Source: Oscillospiraceae bacterium
GTDB taxonomy: Bacteria; Bacillota; Clostridia; Oscillospirales; Oscillospiraceae
Direction: 5' to 3'
Assembly (NCBI GenBank): GCA_015067435.1
Contig: SVMM01000014.1
Location: 1 to 64,000, forward strand
DNA: 64,000 nt
The notes under the pieces were generated by a model. That model ran no database searches, was not told the origin of the DNA, and worked only from the letters and a program-made list of their open reading frames with translations. The position numbers and the translations under genes were made by a program. Positions within the stretch are counted from its first letter, which is position 1. Every line of letters begins with the position of its first letter. Positions 1 to 8,137 of this stretch are shown here, piece by piece.

Positions 1-3000
1 ACGGGCTCCGTGCCGTTCATCAGCGTATAGTTGGAGCTGGTAAGCACGGAATCCGCGCTGTTTCCACTGTCAACCATATACTTGCTGAACGTCACATAGA
101 TGCCGTCCGTCGTGTACTGCACGCCCGTCACATACGGCACGGCGGTATCCACGAGCGGAATGTTGACGTCGAGCTGCGGCGGCAGCACGGGGAGCAGCTT
201 CGTCGCCGTGACAGTGCCGTTGCCGACGCTCCCGCTGACCGTCGCGGCGCTGTCGCGGTTGCTGTCGCCGGTGAGGCCGCCCTTCTCCGCCGTGACGAAC
301 CACAGGCCCTCCGGCACGAACCACTGATAGAGGCCGTCCGCGCCCGTGACCTGTACGGGGTCGTTCGGCGTCAGGCCGCGCACGCCGCTTGCGGTCAAAA
401 GCTGCGTCGGCGTCCGTGTGGGCGTTCCGCTGCCGAGCGAAGTTTCTTTGATAATGCCGCTTGCAGTCTCATTTCCGTCCGCCGCGTAGTACAGCGTGAC
501 GGTCGCGCCCTCGACGGGGTTCTCCAGAACACCCTCGTAGACGATGCCGGAGGGGTCGAAGACGTTGCCCATAATGGTCTTGCCGTTGATGCCGTCCCTT
601 TTTTTCTTCTTCTCACCCTTGCAGTCGTCGCCCTCGTACTCCTGCGCCGTGACGCGGATGAACTGCGCGGTCTTCATATAGCACTGCTGATAGGCGTCCG
701 ATGCTTTGAAGAACAGATCGTCCGCCCATATCTGACCATATTTCGCGATATAGAATCCCGCCGCTCCGCTGACTATTGAGACGGCCGCCGCCGGCAAACC
801 ACCGGAAATGGTAACCAGTGCGCTGATGATACTGGTTGACACGCAGACAGCTAGGGCCAGCTCGGTAAGCATCATTATCGTGGAACACGCGTTGGCTTCA
901 TCAACATATTTTTGGTAAAGACCTTCGCAGATCGATCTGCGCGTCGGGTTCATCGCCTGATAGCACGGGTGCTGCTTCAGCTCGTCCAGATCCTTCCAGA
1001 ATTTGTTCAGCTCCTCTTGCCGCTCATGGTAGTCTCCGAACAATTTGAAGACGGATCCCATGCCATCCCATATGGTAAGCCCCGCGCCCACAGTCGAAGC
1101 GAGGAGACTCTGGGAAAGCGAGATCACCGATTCGAGATGGAGCATTCCGTAGCCATCTTCCGTTCTGCAGTTGTTTATGAACTTTGTAATCCAGCTGTTC
1201 TCCAACGCTTCCTGCTGCGCTTCAAGCTGCGCGCGTTCGTAGGGCGTCATCGGTTTTTCGCGGGCAAGAACAAGACTCTGCTGCACCGTAAACGCGCCGT
1301 CCCGGCTCGTTGCGGCGGCGAAGCTTGCCGGGAAGCCGGTGAAGGAATCGTGGAACGTCGCAGTGATGGAGCGCATATAGAACCTGCTGTCGGTGCTTGC
1401 GATGTAAGCGACCGAGATATCGTACCCGCTGCCGCTGAGCGAAAGCACAAAGAACGCGTCGCCGCCCCCCGCGACATTGTCCAGATCCAGGCTGCCGGAC
1501 TGCATGCTGACTTCGGCGCCGAGACCGAGCGTTTTCCTAAAGTCGTACAGCAGCGTTTGCAGCTCGCTGAAAAAGCATTGCTCGGTGATGAGCGAAGCGG
1601 TTCCGGAAACGGTCCTGTTCTGCGCCGCCATTGCTCTCACCGTGGCGGCGACGCCGGAATTGTCGTCATAGCCGTTCTGCGTCTGTACGGCTGCCCCTTC
1701 AATCGTCATGCCGCTGCCCGCAAGAGAGGCGTTGGTCTCGTCCATTTTGGCCTTGACGTCCGCCAATTGGCTGTCGGTCGCGGTTCCGGCGGTAACGGTC
1801 AAATTGCCGCTGCCGTCCTGCATGAATGCCACCTTGCCGGGGGTGGAATGCTCCCAAATTTGGGAAAAGCCCGTATATGTCGTGCCGTTCTGGAGATTAT
1901 ACTGGCCGAGCACTTGATTGAGCAGGCTGTGCACATACTCGACCGTTCCCTCGTCGATGGTCAGGCCGCCGTCGGTGACGGGATTCGTCTTTGTGATCGG
2001 CAGCATCATTGCCTCCGCGCCGGAGACGAGCGCGGGCAGGTCGCCGACGGTTGCGACGAACGTGCCGCTCGGCCCTTCTGTCGCGGGAACGAAGCGGATC
2101 TGCCCGTCGTTGGTGTAGACCTTGACCGTGACCTTGCTGTTGAAGCCCTCCGTCAGCACCTCCAGCTGCTCCGGATTCTTAACGGTGACGGCGAAGCTGA
2201 CGCTGCGGATACCACCGCTGCCGGTCGTGTAGGTATCGCCCACGTTGACGGTCTTTCTCCCTTCGTCCCCCGTGTAGGACATCGTGAAGCCCGTGAGCTG
2301 TGCGCCGCCCGGCTGATGGAAGACGGTGATCCCGTCGCTCATAACGCCCGTCGCGCTGACGGAGTGTATGCTGTGCACGGTGACGTACCGCGCGTCCGTT
2401 CCGGCGAGGGTGATGATCGCCGTCCAGTCGCCGTACCGGTCCGCCGTCGCCGTGCCCACGACGACATCGTTGTCGTAGATGGTGACGCTCCGATTCGCCG
2501 CGGCGGTCCCCTCGACGGTGATCTGTTTGTCGCAAACGTAAGAGGAGAGCGTCGTGATGTACGCATCCGGCTTCTCCACCACCGCGCGCCCGATCAGCTG
2601 TCGGTAGGCTTTTGTGCCGGTATTATAGGTCACGTCCGCGCTCAGGCTGACAGCCATCTCCCACAACACGCTGCCGGGGGAGCAGTAGAGCGTGTAGTCG
2701 CAGGGAAGCGGGATGTTATAAGCGGAAAGGTCGATGCGGTAGTCGCCCGATGATTGAGTGCCGGGGAGCACATAGCTCGTTCCGTTGATGACAAGCCGGC
2801 GGGGAACCGAGGACGACGCCGAATCGTGCACGGAGTTGCCCATGTTGGCGTGCAGCTCGATGAGCCTGCCGTTTTTGCAGCCGTCGTCAAGGCCGATGCG
2901 CCCCGTGAAGGCGATCAGGTCGCTTTCGCTCGAAAAGCTCTGGGCGCTCGCGGTCAGGGTCGAGCCAGGCTTGGTGACGAACGCCGCGTTCTCGGACGCC

Positions 3001-6000
3001 GCGGCGCTCAGGCTGTACGAGCCGATGTCGGTCACCCGACCCGCCGTCAGCATCGCGCTCCAATGCGTCAGCTCCGCCCCCGCGGGAAGCGCGCTGTAGG
3101 CAAGGTTCTCGACGCAGCCGTCATAGCTCGCGGGCAGCAGCACGACGGTGAACGTGCCCGCCGCGCCCGTCGGGCAGGGGATACCGTAGGCGTTTCTGTC
3201 GCTGCAGAGTCCGAAGGTCTCCGATTTGCCGATGTAATTCCCGCTGCCGTCGTACCACGCGGTGAAAACGTCGGCGCCGCGCGTCGCGGAGAGCGTGACG
3301 ACCACGCCCGGGATCAGCGCGGGCGTGAACGCGACCTCCGCACGGCTGCTCGCCAGCGTGACGTTGTTGCTCATCGCCGCAAGGCCGGGAACGTTCGCCG
3401 AGACGGTCAGATCGGCGCTGTTACTCGATATAAAGTCGAGGCTGTAGCTCCGCGTCGCGCCGGAAATGCCGGTGACGGAGATGCCCTCCGACCAATTCTT
3501 GCCGCCGCTTTTGACGGTAACGGTGCTGTCCGGATCCCATGACCGGGAGCTGTTGCGGACGAGGTTTTGCAGGTAACTGTCCGCCAGCGTCTTTTCCGTT
3601 TCGGTCATGCCCGCGGTGTCCGGTGTGATCGTGACCGTCAGTTGGTTGGAAATGGCGGAAAGGTCATGCGTCACGCTTGTCGCATCCGACGCGACGGCAA
3701 GCGTGCCGCCGCTCGTGATGCTCAGCTGCTGTCCCTGATACGAGGCGCTGAACGTCGTTTCCTTGCCGGGGATCAGATGGAGCGTGTATTTCGTCGTACC
3801 GTTTTCAGGTTTGGTTGCCGCCGAGACGCTGCGCGCAACGCCGCCGACGATCTGCGTCGCGGTGACGATGACGCCGGAGGGTTTGCTGCTCCCGGAGCCT
3901 TGGTCGACCGTCACCGTGCCCGAGACGGCGACCGTCTGGGTGATCGCCGCCGGATTGATCGTCAGCATGCCCGTATCCGGCAGAGTGAGGCCGGAATACT
4001 CCACGCTCCAGTCATAGCTGCCGTATTTCTCGGAGCCCTTGACGCCCGCAAGTTCCACTGTGTAGGTTCCGTTCGCCGAAACGAGGCAGGGAAGATAGCC
4101 TGCGGACAAGGGGCGCGTACCGTGCATGATTTTGCCCACCGTGTAGTCCGTGCCCTCGGTCAGCCCCGTCACGGTCACGCCGTTCAAAACGGCATAGGTT
4201 CCGCCGGTCAGTTCGACCGCGCCGGTTTCCTGCGTGACCTTATTGTCCCCAGACGGCGTATAGGCCGCGATGGTGGTGCTGCTGCCGTCCACGGGGGCGA
4301 CCAGCTCCAGCGAGTCGTAAGACCTGCCGCGCAGGCTCTGCTTATCCGCCTCGATGCTCGATGTCAAAACTCCGCTCCAAAGCGTGGTCTTTTGCCCGCC
4401 GCTGACGCCGTACAGGGTCGCCCAGCACGCAACGGCCGGTCCGGTATAGGTCACGGTGAGCGGCCTTTCCCACTGCGCGGTGAAGGTCACATCTTCGTCC
4501 AGAGTAAACGCGTTGCCCGCGTTATAGGTGTAGCCGAAGGAGGAGGCGCCGACACTCGTGACCTTCCAGCCCGCAAAGTCGAGCGCTCCCTTTTCGTCGT
4601 TCTTCGTCGGTGCAGCGGGCAGGGCGATAACCTCGCCGGACGCGACGGCGACGGGATCATAGCTTACGCCGCTCGCTCCCGTGCCGCCGTTGAGTTCATA
4701 GGCGGCAGTGCGCGCCTCCACGATGCTGAGCGTGAGGGTCTTGGAGGCGATACCGCCGCCCGCCTCCGCAGCCGTGACGATAATATTGTAATTGCCCTTT
4801 TCCGGCTTCCCGTCCGCCGCACCGTCCGCGCGGGAGAGTACGCCGGTAGTCTCATTCAGTGCAAGCCCTTCCGGAAGCCCTGTCGCCGCCCATGTGATTG
4901 CACCGCCGTTCGAAGGTGTCGCGGCAAGCGTAATGGGCTGGAAGCTGGCGCCCTCCAGACCGTGCAGTGCCGTAGTGGTGATTGTCGGTGCGGTCACGGA
5001 AAGGGTATACTGAGCGAACGCGGGCGTGTCGTTGTCCGCCTCGCTCGCCTGTACGCGGAAACTGAAGCGTCCGGCTTTCGTCGGCGTACCGCTGAGTTGG
5101 CCGTTGCTCTCCAGCGTCAGCCCGTCTGGAAGCGTGCCGGAGTTGAGCGACCATGTGATCGCCTTGCCCTCCGTATGCGGCGTCGCGGTCAGCGTATCGC
5201 TGTAATCCCTGCCGAGATATGCGGGGTTCAGCGTGGTTTTGGTGATCTCCGGGGCGTTAGCCGCCTGCGCGGTCGGCGTGAAAGAGACGGTGCTCAGCGG
5301 CGCGCCGGTCCCGTCTACCACCTCGTAGATGTATCTTCCTTCCTCGTAGATGATGCTGTAGCCTGCCTCCGCGATGGCTTCCTCGCTTGCCAGCGTTACG
5401 ACCCGGGCGCCATAGGTATATCCGGTTTCGGTTTTCGTCAGGTGATATATGGCGTATTGCGAAACGGGGATGCCGTTATTGTAATACGTGGACTGCTGGA
5501 CGCCGTAGAGGCTGGTTCCCTTCTCGCATAGAAAAGCAAAATTCGCGGTTCCATCCGTTGCGTTCTCCGGCTGCGCCTGCACGGGCCCGACCCGCGGCGA
5601 TGTGCGGCGTACCGTTCCGCTGGAGAGATTTCCGTCGATGCCGCCGCTGACGTCGGTCGTATTTTTGACGGCGATCGCCTCGCCGTTGTTGTAGCCGCGC
5701 ACGGTCAGCGCGGACGCGGCGCTGACTGTCAGCTTTGCGCTTCCGCCGCCCGCGTACAACCGCAGGCCGTCCTCATAGATCGGGTTCTGCGGATCGCTGT
5801 TGAGAAAACGCGCGGCGTTGCCGGCTCCGTTTACCGTCAGCGAGCCGTCGCCGACGATGTGCAGAGAACCGCCGTATCCCGCGCCGTAAACCAGCAGTAC
5901 GTCGAGCGCGCTGCTTCCCGCAAGACGGATGGTGAAGTCTTCGCCCATCGCGCGGGCTTCCAGAAAGGTCCCGACGCCGTTATAGTTCGTCAGACTCAGT

Positions 6001-6341
6001 GTGTTCGAAGCCAAATCATACACTGCGCCGGCGGCACTGTTATTGACGCTGCCGTAAGCATTATAAAGCTGCGTTGTTGCCAGCCCGGTTCCTGTATTGC
6101 AAATCCAAAGGTGCGCGCTGTCGTTTTGGCCGCCGCTCGTGTCACGCGACGGTCCGTTCGCGCTGTGCAGCAGCTTGACGCGCACGGTCTCCGCCGTGCG
6201 CCCCGCCGCGTTCGCCATCGCCTCGCCCCACTTGGGCGCGTCGTGCGCCACCGCCGCCCACGCGGGCACCGGCAGCAGCGTCAGCGCCATCGCCAGCGTG
6301 AGAGCGAGGGAAACAAATCTCCGAATCGCTTTCGTCTTCAT
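1..6341 (-). CDS. Giant secreted multidomain surface protein (3' end outside window)
   Basis: One open frame runs from an ATG at 6341 to the window edge, about 2,113 codons without a stop; I checked the frame at several points. The start follows a GGGAGG-type ribosome site and opens a classical signal peptide ending near PAWA (residue ~30). Order of regions: a Gly/Ala-rich beta region (~50-250), two putative-Ig (He_PIG-like) repeats (~364-450 and ~450-527) with the LPDGLTL and GTPTKAG signatures, an InlB/Listeria-Bacteroides-type repeat (~544-627, ending FTAQWE), long beta-rich stretches, a hydrophobic segment (~1820-1870), then a carboxypeptidase-regulatory/SpaA-like beta sandwich (~1920-2017, GxVFDPSG...VEGATVTLYY). 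Family knowledge makes this an extracellular adhesin-like or cell-wall protein. The anchor (SLH or other) would lie beyond position 1. No enzymatic domain is recognised. Confidence 0.85.
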   Translation of the reverse strand, partial: MKTKAIRRFVSLALTLAMALTLLPVPAWAAVAHDAPKWGEAMANAAGRTAETVRVKLLHSANGPSRDTSGGQNDSAHLWICNTGTGLATTQLYNAYGSVNNSAAGAVYDLASNTLSLTNYNGVGTFLEARAMGEDFTIRLAGSSALDVLLVYGAGYGGSLHIVGDGSLTVNGAGNAARFLNSDPQNPIYEDGLRLYAGGGSAKLTVSAASALTVRGYNNGEAIAVKNTTDVSGGIDGNLSSGTVRRTSPRVGPVQAQPENATDGTANFAFLCEKGTSLYGVQQSTYYNNGIPVSQYAIYHLTKTETGYTYGARVVTLASEEAIAEAGYSIIYEEGRYIYEVVDGTGAPLSTVSFTPTAQAANAPEITKTTLNPAYLGRDYSDTLTATPHTEGKAITWSLNSGTLPDGLTLESNGQLSGTPTKAGRFSFRVQASEADNDTPAFAQYTLSVTAPTITTTALHGLEGASFQPITLAATPSNGGAITWAATGLPEGLALNETTGVLSRADGAADGKPEKGNYNIIVTAAEAGGGIASKTLTLSIVEARTAAYELNGGTGASGVSYDPVAVASGEVIALPAAPTKNDEKGALDFAGWKVTSVGASSFGYTYNAGNAFTLDEDVTFTAQWERPLTVTYTGPAVACWATLYGVSGGQKTTLWSGVLTSSIEADKQSLRGRSYDSLELVAPVDGSSTTIAAYTPSGDNKVTQETGAVELTGGTYAVLNGVTVTGLTEGTDYTVGKIMHGTRPLSAGYLPCLVSANGTYTVELAGVKGSEKYGSYDWSVEYSGLTLPDTGMLTINPAAITQTVAVSGTVTVDQGSGSSKPSGVIVTATQIVGGVARSVSAATKPENGTTKYTLHLIPGKETTFSASYQGQQLSITSGGTLAVASDATSVTHDLSAISNQLTVTITPDTAGMTETEKTLADSYLQNLVRNSSRSWDPDSTVTVKSGGKNWSEGISVTGISGATRSYSLDFISSNSADLTVSANVPGLAAMSNNVTLASSRAEVAFTPALIPGVVVTLSATRGADVFTAWYDGSGNYIGKSETFGLCSDRNAYGIPCPTGAAGTFTVVLLPASYDGCVENLAYSALPAGAELTHWSAMLTAGRVTDIGSYSLSAAASENAAFVTKPGSTLTASAQSFSSESDLIAFTGRIGLDDGCKNGRLIELHANMGNSVHDSASSSVPRRLVINGTSYVLPGTQSSGDYRIDLSAYNIPLPCDYTLYCSPGSVLWEMAVSLSADVTYNTGTKAYRQLIGRAVVEKPDAYITTLSSYVCDKQITVEGTAAANRSVTIYDNDVVVGTATADRYGDWTAIITLAGTDARYVTVHSIHSVSATGVMSDGITVFHQPGGAQLTGFTMSYTGDEGRKTVNVGDTYTTGSGGIRSVSFAVTVKNPEQLEVLTEGFNSKVTVKVYTNDGQIRFVPATEGPSGTFVATVGDLPALVSGAEAMMLPITKTNPVTDGGLTIDEGTVEYVHSLLNQVLGQYNLQNGTTYTGFSQIWEHSTPGKVAFMQDGSGNLTVTAGTATDSQLADVKAKMDETNASLAGSGMTIEGAAVQTQNGYDDNSGVAATVRAMAAQNRTVSGTASLITEQCFFSELQTLLYDFRKTLGLGAEVSMQSGSLDLDNVAGGGDAFFVLSLSGSGYDISVAYIASTDSRFYMRSITATFHDSFTGFPASFAAATSRDGAFTVQQSLVLAREKPMTPYERAQLEAQQEALENSWITKFINNCRTEDGYGMLHLESVISLSQSLLASTVGAGLTIWDGMGSVFKLFGDYHERQEELNKFWKDLDELKQHPCYQAMNPTRRSICEGLYQKYVDEANACSTIMMLTELALAVCVSTSIISALVTISGGLPAAAVSIVSGAAGFYIAKYGQIWADDLFFKASDAYQQCYMKTAQFIRVTAQEYEGDDCKGEKKKKRDGINGKTIMGNVFDPSGIVYEGVLENPVEGATVTLYYAADGNETASGIIKETSLGSGTPTRTPTQLLTASGVRGLTPNDPVQVTGADGLYQWFVPEGLWFVTAEKGGLTGDSNRDSAATVSGSVGNGTVTATKLLPVLPPQLDVNIPLVDTAVPYVTGVQYTTDGIYVTFSKYMVDSGNSADSVLTSSNYTLMNGTEP

Positions 6342-6370
6342 CCTCTGTCCCTCCCAGCCTTCGCTTTCGT

Positions 6371-6409
6371 ATAATATCACCATTTATACTCTATCGTCTC
6401 AAAGCGCAA
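6371..6409 (-). promoter_or_regulatory. Possible promoter of the giant surface protein
   Basis: The AT-rich patch upstream of the 6341 start offers two weak choices on the minus strand: a TATAAA at 6388-6383 with TTGCGC 15 bases upstream, or a TATTAT at 6376-6371 with no good -35. Spacing is poor in both cases. Confidence 0.25.
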
Positions 6410-6473
6410 GGTGCAACGTCAGATGCCTGCCAAGTCCCGGATAAGTGCGGCAGATTTCTGCCAATGCCGAAAA

Positions 6474-6514
6474 AGCGCAAAAAAGCCGTGCTTTCCTCGG
6501 CTGGAAAGCACGGC
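6474..6514 (-). terminator. Intrinsic terminator of the LuxR-type regulator gene
   Basis: A 12-bp perfect stem (6485-6496 with 6503-6514, 6-nt loop) is followed on the minus strand by a T-rich run (TTTTTTGCGCTTTTT). It lies just downstream of the stop at 6550. Confidence 0.8.
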
Positions 6515-6549
6515 GGGAGAGACGGTCAAAACGATGGAAGGCGCTTCGA

Positions 6550-7929
6550 TCAAGGACGTTCGTCCCGATAGTACAGCATGACCAGACCCATGCGGGAGTC
6601 CGTCCCGGTCTTTTCGCAGATGCTGTTCATGTGCCGGTACAGCGTTCTCTCACTGATCCCGGACTCATGGGCAAGCTGGCCCATGGGCAGGTCGCTTCGC
6701 AGGATCACGGTGAGTGCTTCGCGCTCCTTCTCCGTCAATCCATAGTTCTCGGAAAACGCGGCGATGCCGCTTCTCTTGCCCAAAGCCGCATCGGCGGGCG
6801 CGGGTGAGAGGATTGAAAATGGCATGCTCAACTCTCCGGAGAGCGTCATAAAAACGATGACCACGCACAGCGCGGCGACGTCAACCGCCAGCACAACGCC
6901 GCTGGAAAAAGACGTGGGATGAGCAAGGCTCAGCGCCACCGCCATCGCCGCGTCGATGACGCGGCCCATGGGCGCCCAAAGTGCCGGACAGCGCGTCCTT
7001 GCCGCGACGCGCAAGAACGTCATGTCGATGTAGGAGTACATGGCGCCGATGCAAATATAGAAAAGGCACATGTTGAGCCGGTAGCTTTCGCTTGCCCCGA
7101 CCAGAAGCGGATGGAACAGCGCCAACAGGAGCGTACACAGCGCCGCCAGTGGGACAAGGCCGCCGTCCCGTTTTCCGCCCAGCCAGCCAAAAAGCAGGTA
7201 GACCGGAACAAGCAGCAGTCTCGGCCATTCAAACGGCCCCGCGCCGTTCGCGGTTCGGATCTGCAGCTCCACGATATACCCGTCGTAAAAGCTGGTGGGA
7301 ACGACCAGCGCCGCCGTGACGATGCAGACGCACAGCAGCGGCAGTACCATATTCTCCGCGCCGCACCCCGTTTTCGCACTCGTCTCATCCTCCGACCAGA
7401 TCAGCGCCGCGCGACCGACCACGGCAAGCGCGGCAAGCATCACAAAGGGCAGCAGCGGCGAGCTGCCGAGAAGCTGCAGCGGGTATTGCAGTCCGTAGGC
7501 AATCGCGTTGCCGCCCCCGACGATCCATGCGATCCCGGCGCTCTCCACCGGGGCGCGCGACGCGCGCAGATAGGACGCCCCGCCCAGGAAGCCGAGGCAG
7601 AAGACCACCGCGGACGCGACGTACAGATAGACATACGCCCCTCGCAAGAGGAACAGCGCCGCCCCGCCCAGCGCGCAGACGCTGAGCGCCGCGCCGATCA
7701 GGGCGCGGTACGTCCGTTCGGAGTGCAGGCAACGGCGCGCAAGGGCGAAGCAAAGCAGCCCCAGCGCGAAAACGATCTGATGGATGTAGTACAGCGCCCT
7801 CTGCTGAGAGAAGGAGAGAACGTCTCCGCCCCCGTGGCTCGCCATGTTGAAGGTCGTCGTGAACAGAAACAGATACGCGGCAAAATGCAGCACGGGCAGG
7901 AGGCATTTACCGCGCGGGATCGCCTTCAT
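6550..7929 (-). CDS. Polytopic membrane protein with C-terminal LuxR-type HTH
   Basis: The first ~390 residues are a chain of about ten to twelve hydrophobic segments resembling a small transporter or sensor. The last ~65 residues form a LuxR-type helix-turn-helix (LTEKEREALTVIL...ISERTLYRHMNSI). Such proteins are a known class of membrane-bound regulators in gut anaerobes, but the ligand is unknown. I chose the ATG at 7929 because a GAGG lies about 10 bases upstream. A GTG three codons earlier (7938) is also open but sits only one base after that GAGG. The gene is monocistronic, with a near-consensus promoter at 7976-8004 and a terminator at 6474-6514. Its position between the surface-protein gene and the SLH/export operon suggests it may control envelope genes; that link is inference. 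Confidence 0.85.
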   Translation of the reverse strand: MKAIPRGKCLLPVLHFAAYLFLFTTTFNMASHGGGDVLSFSQQRALYYIHQIVFALGLLCFALARRCLHSERTYRALIGAALSVCALGGAALFLLRGAYVYLYVASAVVFCLGFLGGASYLRASRAPVESAGIAWIVGGGNAIAYGLQYPLQLLGSSPLLPFVMLAALAVVGRAALIWSEDETSAKTGCGAENMVLPLLCVCIVTAALVVPTSFYDGYIVELQIRTANGAGPFEWPRLLLVPVYLLFGWLGGKRDGGLVPLAALCTLLLALFHPLLVGASESYRLNMCLFYICIGAMYSYIDMTFLRVAARTRCPALWAPMGRVIDAAMAVALSLAHPTSFSSGVVLAVDVAALCVVIVFMTLSGELSMPFSILSPAPADAALGKRSGIAAFSENYGLTEKEREALTVILRSDLPMGQLAHESGISERTLYRHMNSICEKTGTDSRMGLVMLYYRDERP

Positions 7930-7975
7930 GGTTGTCACACCTCGCTTCCTCGGATGATCGTATCCTTAGGGGATT

Positions 7976-8004
7976 ATTATGCCGCAGAGCCGCGCGTTTG
8001 TCAA
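7976..8004 (-). promoter_or_regulatory. Sigma-A type promoter of the LuxR-type regulator
   Basis: On the minus strand TTGACA (8004-7999) and CATAAT (7981-7976) are separated by exactly 17 bases: a perfect -35 and a 5/6 -10, about 40 bases before the proposed start. Confidence 0.75.
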
Positions 8005-8096
8005 TCGCCGAGCAGAACGGGTTTGCGGGCATTTGGGTGTCTCTGGACGGTACACGGGGAAAAAGCGTTTTTGACGTGATTTTCAACAAAGTCTGT

Positions 8097-8130
8097 GGCG
8101 GGCAGAGCGGCAATTGCCGCTCTGCCCGCC
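8097..8130 (-). terminator. Perfect inverted repeat, terminator of the SLH/export operon
   Basis: A 34-bp perfect palindrome (17 bp per arm) starts seven bases after the stop at 8138. On the minus strand the following tract is only moderately T-rich, so it is a terminator with a weak U-tract or a 3' stabiliser. Confidence 0.65.
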
Positions 8131-8137
8131 TTGTCGT

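Noticed and set aside
912-5531. Two plus-strand frames of 613 and 654 codons (912-2753, 3567-5531)
   Set aside because: Both are antisense to the continuous giant protein frame, are Arg/Ala-rich and match no family.
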